Shown here: positions 59,262 through 64,000 of the stretch, in pieces | Numbering within the stretch: the first letter of the stretch is position 1 | Layout: the number at the start of each line of letters is the position of its first letter | Origin: Rhizobium leguminosarum | Lineage (GTDB): Bacteria > Pseudomonadota > Alphaproteobacteria > Rhizobiales > Rhizobiaceae | Reading direction: 5' to 3' | Length of the DNA: 64,000 nt | Assembly (NCBI RefSeq): GCF_004123835.1 | Contig: NZ_MZMU01000018.1 | Coordinates: 372,001 to 436,000, forward strand | Translations under genes and position numbers: made by a program | Notes under the pieces: generated by a model | What the model saw: only the letters and a program-made list of their open reading frames with translations | Told to the model about the DNA's origin: nothing | Databases searched by the model: none

Positions 59262-61499
59262 TTAGTGAGCACGTGGCGATGAAAAATAGACGTCCAGCCA
59301 GCGATCCTCAGCGTGTCCAGCAATCATGACGCGTATTCCGTCGTCGCCCGACAAATAGTTGATGTCCTGCCCGTTGATACGGGCGGCAAGAACATCGCCC
59401 AATGCCAAGCCTGGCAACTCGATGTAACCAGCCTCGGAGACGGGTGCAATCGTGCAGGCCACCCGCCCGTTGGCGAAGACGATGCGCGACAGCGTCGTGT
59501 GCAGATCTGTCTTCAGCGCTGCGTGACCGTTCAATGTCATCACTAGGATACCGGACTTGACGGTCAGCCCGAGCGCTCCAGACGGCGAGACCACTGGCCC
59601 GAGCACCAAATCCTGGCCGGTGTTGCGCACCGTCCAGCCGGTCCAAGGATCAAAGTCGACAATCTCGCCGGTAGCCATCAGCGGCAGCATCGCGGCCCAG
59701 ATGTAGAACGGATCGGTATCGCCCTGATCCATCGCCTCACCGGTCACTGCATTGTAGTTTTCAGAGGCGATGCGATCGTCGCGCCAGTTCTTCATGAACA
59801 GATCGTAGCTCTGGCTGGCGAGCTTGCTGGCTTCGGCAACAAAGCCGTAGCGCCGCAGGCCGAGCCAGACCATGTAGTTCACGTTCGGCCAGATGCGTCC
59901 GCGCCAGTAGATATTATCGGCGAAGGCAGGATCGTCGCGTGTTGCATTCGGAAGCACGTAGTCGCCGCCGAAGGTGCTCTCGTCGCCAAGATGATGGAGC
60001 AGCAGAGCCGCCTGCGCGGGCGTCGCCGCACCGCAAAGCAGCGGATAGAAGCTGGTCGGGGATAGCGACCGCACGAAGCCACCGCGGCGCTGCCGATTGG
60101 CGAAGATGCCACGGCTTTCGTCCCATAACGTTTGCGAGATGAGCGTACGGCTACGCTCGGCAAGGGCGGCGAATTCGTGCGCATCGTCATGCTTGCCGAG
60201 CACGGCTGCCATTTTCGACAGCATTTCGGCGTCGAGAGCCGCAGCGCAGTTCAGACCCAGATCGAAGGTCGACAGCGTGCGGGTGATGGGATCGTAGACC
60301 GCTTCGTCATGGGTCGCGGAGTTGTCCATGCCGGTTTCATTGCGCGCGCCAAAGGCTGTGCCCTTATAGAGGCCTTCGCCAACATCCGATGTTCCGCACG
60401 AGAGCAGGCCGAAGCGGTCGGGATCGCGATTTTCCTGCCACCAACGCCGATTGCGCACCAGCGCATCGTAGCTTGCTTGGATCATCGAACGTTCGCCGGT
60501 GCGCTGGTAGAGCTGCCAGACAACGAGCGCGCCAAACGGCAGTTGGCTGCGATCGACCCATGCATCGTTGGAGGTGACAATGCAAGCGATGTTGCCCTGC
60601 GGCGTCGCACCCGCCATTGCCGTTGCCATGTTTTCGCGCGCCAGGTCGGCGTCGAAAACTCCGGCGAGAAGCGCCGCAAAAATCTGGTCGTTGAACCAGA
60701 CGGCAAATTTCCCGAGGTTCCAAATCCGCGTCACCGCCGTGTACGGACGCGCGTTGGTTTCGTCCCAAATGGTGTTCCATGCGACCACATCGCGGACGGC
60801 GTCGAGTGCGCCATCGAACACGCCGGTCTGCGCACCAGCGATATCGGCGGATGCTCCGGCGGCAAGGCAGGCCTGCGCCTTGGCAATCGCAAGCTCCGCG
60901 CTGTCTGCGACGCCTGCAGCATAGGCCCCCTTGCGCATCATCTCGAGATTGAAACGCAAGGCGATCACCGGTGCCTCGTTCTTGCGGGTGGCGGTGTAGA
61001 AGTAACCGTTTTCCTCGAAATCCGCCCGCAGCGCGTCGATCGTGTCGTGACCGGTCACGTGCACCGGCGCCTCGGCTGTCGCGACCGCCACGAATCGCGT
61101 GCCGACCCTCAGCAGCGTGATGTTGCGGCCCATATCATGGACCGCCACTTCGCCGCCATCGGACGAGATTGCCAGCGTCAACCAGAAGCGCAGCCCCCAC
61201 TCGGCCGACACCTTGCCGTTCCAGCTGCCGCGTATGGCGAAGGGATCGGTCTTCGTCGTCGAAAAGGCGACCGTCGTACCGCTGTGATCGGTCTCCAGCT
61301 CGATCAGCGAGCCGTCGATGGCGTGACGGCCAAGGCGAACCGCGTCGCGCCGCGGCTCGATCGCGGAAGTCGTCTTGCTGCGGGTCGAGTACAGCACCGG
61401 CGTGATCCGCACGCCGAGCGGCAGGAAGACCATTTCGGCCGGCCGACTGAACCAGCTGTTCCAGGCGCGCATCAGGGGAATTGTCGAATGTTGTGGCAT
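59262..61499 (-). CDS. GH63-like (MGH1-type) glycosidase
   Basis: 745 residues. The N-terminal beta-rich domain (about 1-210) is followed by an (alpha/alpha)6 barrel with the GH63/MGH1 signatures: 'YTAVTRIWNLGKFAVWFNDQ', 'GNIACIVTSNDAWVDRSQLP', catalytic-type 'ARNETGMDNSATHDEAVYD', 'NIYWRGRIWPNVNYMVWLGL', 'ENYNAVTGEAMDQGDTDPFY' (acid/base side). The family covers alpha-glucosidases and mannosylglycerate/glucosylglycerate hydrolases. A C-terminal beta domain (about 650-745) follows. No signal peptide. It lies 17 bases downstream of another glycosidase gene, so they act together on an imported oligosaccharide or glycoside. Confidence 0.8.
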   Translation of the reverse strand: MPQHSTIPLMRAWNSWFSRPAEMVFLPLGVRITPVLYSTRSKTTSAIEPRRDAVRLGRHAIDGSLIELETDHSGTTVAFSTTKTDPFAIRGSWNGKVSAEWGLRFWLTLAISSDGGEVAVHDMGRNITLLRVGTRFVAVATAEAPVHVTGHDTIDALRADFEENGYFYTATRKNEAPVIALRFNLEMMRKGAYAAGVADSAELAIAKAQACLAAGASADIAGAQTGVFDGALDAVRDVVAWNTIWDETNARPYTAVTRIWNLGKFAVWFNDQIFAALLAGVFDADLARENMATAMAGATPQGNIACIVTSNDAWVDRSQLPFGALVVWQLYQRTGERSMIQASYDALVRNRRWWQENRDPDRFGLLSCGTSDVGEGLYKGTAFGARNETGMDNSATHDEAVYDPITRTLSTFDLGLNCAAALDAEMLSKMAAVLGKHDDAHEFAALAERSRTLISQTLWDESRGIFANRQRRGGFVRSLSPTSFYPLLCGAATPAQAALLLHHLGDESTFGGDYVLPNATRDDPAFADNIYWRGRIWPNVNYMVWLGLRRYGFVAEASKLASQSYDLFMKNWRDDRIASENYNAVTGEAMDQGDTDPFYIWAAMLPLMATGEIVDFDPWTGWTVRNTGQDLVLGPVVSPSGALGLTVKSGILVMTLNGHAALKTDLHTTLSRIVFANGRVACTIAPVSEAGYIELPGLALGDVLAARINGQDINYLSGDDGIRVMIAGHAEDRWLDVYFSSPRAH

Positions 61500-61515
61500 G
61501 ATTCTGGGCTTCCGG

Positions 61516-64000
61516 TCAGGTTTTAAGCGGGATGAGTGTCGGAGCTGCGGTCAACCCGCTCTTGTCGAGGTTCTCGCCGAGATAGGGTGTATTGTTGTAG
61601 TAGCGATTTGCCGCCGTGTTCGCGACGCGAAGTTCCAGCGAATGGACACCGGGGATCAGCCGCCCCAAAGCAAAACGGTAGGGCCGCCAGCCCCGCCGAT
61701 CGATCTGCCGGCCATCGAGGTGGGCGACAACCACGGTCGCGACCTCTGGCAATTCGAGAAACCACTCCGCCTCGTCGCCGATCTCAAGCGCCAGCCGGTA
61801 GATACCCGTGCCTGAGAAATCGGCAAATCCCTGCGTCTCCCATCCGCACTCGACCGAGATCGGCACGAATGCCGCATCGGCGCCTGGCGCGAAACTCCAG
61901 CCGACGACAAGCGATACGGCGCGCGCGGCATCGAGCGGCGGCTGGGCCGTGAGACGGCCCTCTCTTGCTATCCCCTGCGCCGTCTCGCGCAGCCGCATGC
62001 AGCGCACTTCCTGCGGGTCGAGCCTGACCGTCAGGCGGCTGAAGGCAGCGGCCTCCTCCACCTTGCCGGTCGTGGCGGACCAGATCTCGGAGTCGACGCC
62101 GTCACCGAAGGAAATCTCGCTCACCAGCGGCGTTGCGCCATCGTTGAAGAGAACAATCCGCCACCAGCAATCGGCTTCATGCCCGACCCATTGCCAAGGA
62201 CGATCCGGCGAATGGCAAACCACCGCCGGACCTGATAACGGCAGCAACGACAGGAGCGCAGTGATATCTCGCCTCTCAGGCATGTGATCGATGTGCGTGG
62301 AAGCTATCGGGCTCAGCGGATCGCCGCCATCGCAAATGGTAGACAAGCGATCTCCTGACGACCAGACAACTCCGCCAGCAGCCTTGAAGGCGTCTAGCGC
62401 GCGCAACGTTTTTGCCGTCTCGAACACCGTGACCGATGGTAGGACAACAGCATCGAAGGAGAGCCCGGATGCCAGCAGGCGGCCGTTCTCGATCCTTGCC
62501 GTCGCGAGATCGGCTTCGCTGACGAACATGAAGTCGCAGCCTTCAGCCAGAAGCCCTCCGCACCATGCACCGATGTGGGTGGCATGGTTGTGGCGTGGGC
62601 CTTCTGCAAAGGCGGTATGAAGCGGATAGAGGATCGCAACCGGCGTGCGTGGGGTGGCCAGTTCGATGAAGGCAGAAATGCGCGCGGTCTCCTGCGCGAA
62701 CAGATCATGATAGCTCCACCACGGCTCGAAATTGATGCCCGGCCCAAAATCGAAACGCGGATTGGCAAAGGGCGTTGGATCGTCGTCATGACCGTCAGTT
62801 TGGTATACGCCGTGCCACAGAAACTGCCGGGTGCCGAGGCAATAGAGCCGGATTGCCTGCGCCCTGACCGTCTCCAGCGTCAACTCCCATTGCCCCGCAG
62901 CGCGCACCGGCGTTCGCTCGGCACTGGCATATGTTTCGACGACGCAGCGGCTGCGGCCATTCGATCGGGCAACGGAATCGCCTAGCTTCGGCGCAAGCTG
63001 AGCAACGAAGTTGTTGGAATCGACTGCCGTTTCATGCCTCAAAGCGTCGATGCCGAAGAAATCCACCGCAAGCGCCACCCTGGGGTCGATGCTGGTGAAG
63101 CCGCCGTTCAACGACCACGAACTGATATGCGGCAGGATCTCGTGCCCGGTGAGGACAATCCCCCTGCCCTCGGCCCATCTGCGCAAAGTGCCGGAAAAGG
63201 CCTCGTTCATCAGCGCCGAATAGACGGCATAGAACCGCGCCCGTAACCGCAAGGTCCCTGGCCCGACATCACGCAGCAATGCCAGCAGCGTTTTGGCGAA
63301 AGGTCCCCCCGTGCCGCCCGAAACGGCGTCCGGCAGGCTTGGCGCGAACAGCAGGCTGTTGCCGAGGCAACCCGAGATCTGATCCCACTTGTAAAAACCC
63401 GCTGCCGGTTGGTCGTAGAACACGAAGCCGACGGGATCGGGCACGAGATCGCCAAGCGCCTCGACCAGCGGATCAAGCCCGACCTCGATGAACCGCTCCG
63501 CGGCCTCCGGCAGCAGGTAATTGATCAGCCGCGAAGTGGTCGACCGGGCGCTGACGAACACCGTCAGCATCTGGCCGTCCCCGGCCGCGCCGTCGAACGC
63601 GTAGGTGCAGGACACACCGTCGCTGTCGACGATGGATGTCCGCGCCGTCACATCGACAATCTGATCGAGGCCGACGATGCCGGCCGACGAATGCAGCAAC
63701 GCCGCTTCGACCGTCCACTCACACCATTCGACCACGCATCCCTCATACTGCCACTCGACGATATCGGCGCCCATTGTCCGGGTGAACGGCGGGTGGATGC
63801 CGCTGATCTGCCCTCGCCCATGCCCTGATGACGACCAAAACAGGTGACGCTCGCGCAAGTCGTCGCGGCCCGCGACAGTTCGGCCGCCGGCATGACCGCT
63901 GATCCAGTTGTAATCGTCGTAGATCCCAAGCTTCAGCCCAAGCTTGCCGGCGATCCCGGCCGCGACTCGATAGGCTTCGAGATAGGCCGGCGACAGGTAG
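61516..64000 (-). CDS. large glycoside hydrolase-like protein (alpha-L-rhamnosidase GH106-like), partial
   Basis: At least 828 codons; the reading frame is open to the window end, so the N-terminus is missing. The codons just inside the edge read 'GLKLGIYDDYNWISGHAGGR', matching the barrel segment of GH106/GH2-like rhamnosidases ('G..LW.YDE.NWPSG.AGG'). Other parts fit: 'IVLTGHEILPHISSWSLNGG', 'FLWHGVYQTDGHDDDP', 'FEPWWSYHDLFAQETARISA' and a C-terminal jelly-roll ('GTGIYRLALEIGDEAEWFLE', 'ANRYYNNTPYLG'). Family assignment is by resemblance and only moderately sure. The gene is transcribed just ahead of the GH63-like gene. Confidence 0.7.
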   Translation of the reverse strand, partial: YLSPAYLEAYRVAAGIAGKLGLKLGIYDDYNWISGHAGGRTVAGRDDLRERHLFWSSSGHGRGQISGIHPPFTRTMGADIVEWQYEGCVVEWCEWTVEAALLHSSAGIVGLDQIVDVTARTSIVDSDGVSCTYAFDGAAGDGQMLTVFVSARSTTSRLINYLLPEAAERFIEVGLDPLVEALGDLVPDPVGFVFYDQPAAGFYKWDQISGCLGNSLLFAPSLPDAVSGGTGGPFAKTLLALLRDVGPGTLRLRARFYAVYSALMNEAFSGTLRRWAEGRGIVLTGHEILPHISSWSLNGGFTSIDPRVALAVDFFGIDALRHETAVDSNNFVAQLAPKLGDSVARSNGRSRCVVETYASAERTPVRAAGQWELTLETVRAQAIRLYCLGTRQFLWHGVYQTDGHDDDPTPFANPRFDFGPGINFEPWWSYHDLFAQETARISAFIELATPRTPVAILYPLHTAFAEGPRHNHATHIGAWCGGLLAEGCDFMFVSEADLATARIENGRLLASGLSFDAVVLPSVTVFETAKTLRALDAFKAAGGVVWSSGDRLSTICDGGDPLSPIASTHIDHMPERRDITALLSLLPLSGPAVVCHSPDRPWQWVGHEADCWWRIVLFNDGATPLVSEISFGDGVDSEIWSATTGKVEEAAAFSRLTVRLDPQEVRCMRLRETAQGIAREGRLTAQPPLDAARAVSLVVGWSFAPGADAAFVPISVECGWETQGFADFSGTGIYRLALEIGDEAEWFLELPEVATVVVAHLDGRQIDRRGWRPYRFALGRLIPGVHSLELRVANTAANRYYNNTPYLGENLDKSGLTAAPTLIPLKT

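Noticed and set aside
60132..61526. 464-codon plus-strand frame inside the GH63-like gene
   Set aside because: Antisense shadow; Arg-rich and without domain features.
1..64000. CRISPR arrays, tRNA or rRNA genes, transposases, integrases, replication origin
   Set aside because: None of the characteristic sequences was recognised by eye; a tRNAscan or IS search could still find short or degenerate examples.

Overview
The window looks like one replicon segment of a Rhizobium/Agrobacterium-type alphaproteobacterium (Rhizobiaceae). This rests on the high GC content, the dense set of ABC-type uptake operons with LysR, MarR and AraC-type regulators, the characteristic rhizobial intergenic palindromes (4509-4575, 7952-8065), and a block of genes typical of rhizobial plasmids and integrative elements (DUF736, DUF2493, Toprim/DUF7146, DUF1173, Xre-RES toxin-antitoxin). 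No rRNA, tRNA, CRISPR array, transposase or replication origin was recognised.

Layout. (1) 1-8.7 kb: GlxA/AraC regulator, LysR with a divergent EamA exporter, glutathione-independent formaldehyde dehydrogenase, an amino-acid binding protein, a GGDEF-EAL c-di-GMP protein and a cysteine hydrolase. (2) 8.8-12.1 kb: a nitrate-type ABC operon (binding protein, permease, ATPase, minus strand) behind an excellent sigma-54 promoter match at 12075-12090. (3) 12.3-20.5 kb: an eight-gene, tightly overlapping minus-strand operon. It encodes a Rieske ferredoxin-like protein, a catalytic oxygenase domain without a Rieske centre, a GST-like protein, an amidohydrolase of the 8-oxoguanine deaminase type and a complete nucleoside/purine-type (BMP) ABC transporter. 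The gene content resembles the split N-demethylase NdmC/D/E of caffeine degraders, so oxidation of a substituted purine is a reasonable hypothesis. (4) 20.6-23.7 kb: acylphosphatase-like protein, LysR, DsbA-like and MBL-fold proteins. (5) 24.2-28.8 kb: a siderophore-iron transporter (ATPase, binding protein, fused double permease) convergent with a siderophore-esterase-like hydrolase.

(6) 28.8-49.7 kb is an accessory region: plasmid-type genes, an orphan Phd antitoxin between ~100-bp repeats, an Xre-RES module, several small rhizobial genes, at least six degraded gene remnants, long non-coding stretches, and a compact four-gene operon at 45209-49374. That operon encodes a vWA-domain protein, a Ser/Thr kinase with a C-terminal FHA-like domain, a PPP-family phosphatase and a zinc-ribbon membrane protein. 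It is a self-contained phospho-signalling cassette resembling, but not identical to, the described TerY-P triads, and is the best candidate here for an undescribed system. A Fic-protein remnant marks the right edge of this region.

(7) 49.7-64.0 kb: all minus strand. A polyamine-type ABC transporter is followed by a cysteine hydrolase, MarR, a GH3 beta-glucosidase, two XdhC/CoxI-type maturation genes and an internally shortened MobA-like gene. Upstream lie a GH63-like glycosidase and a large glycosidase-like gene cut by the window end. The region suggests catabolism of plant-derived glycosides or conjugates. All functions are read from sequence by eye; no database search was run.
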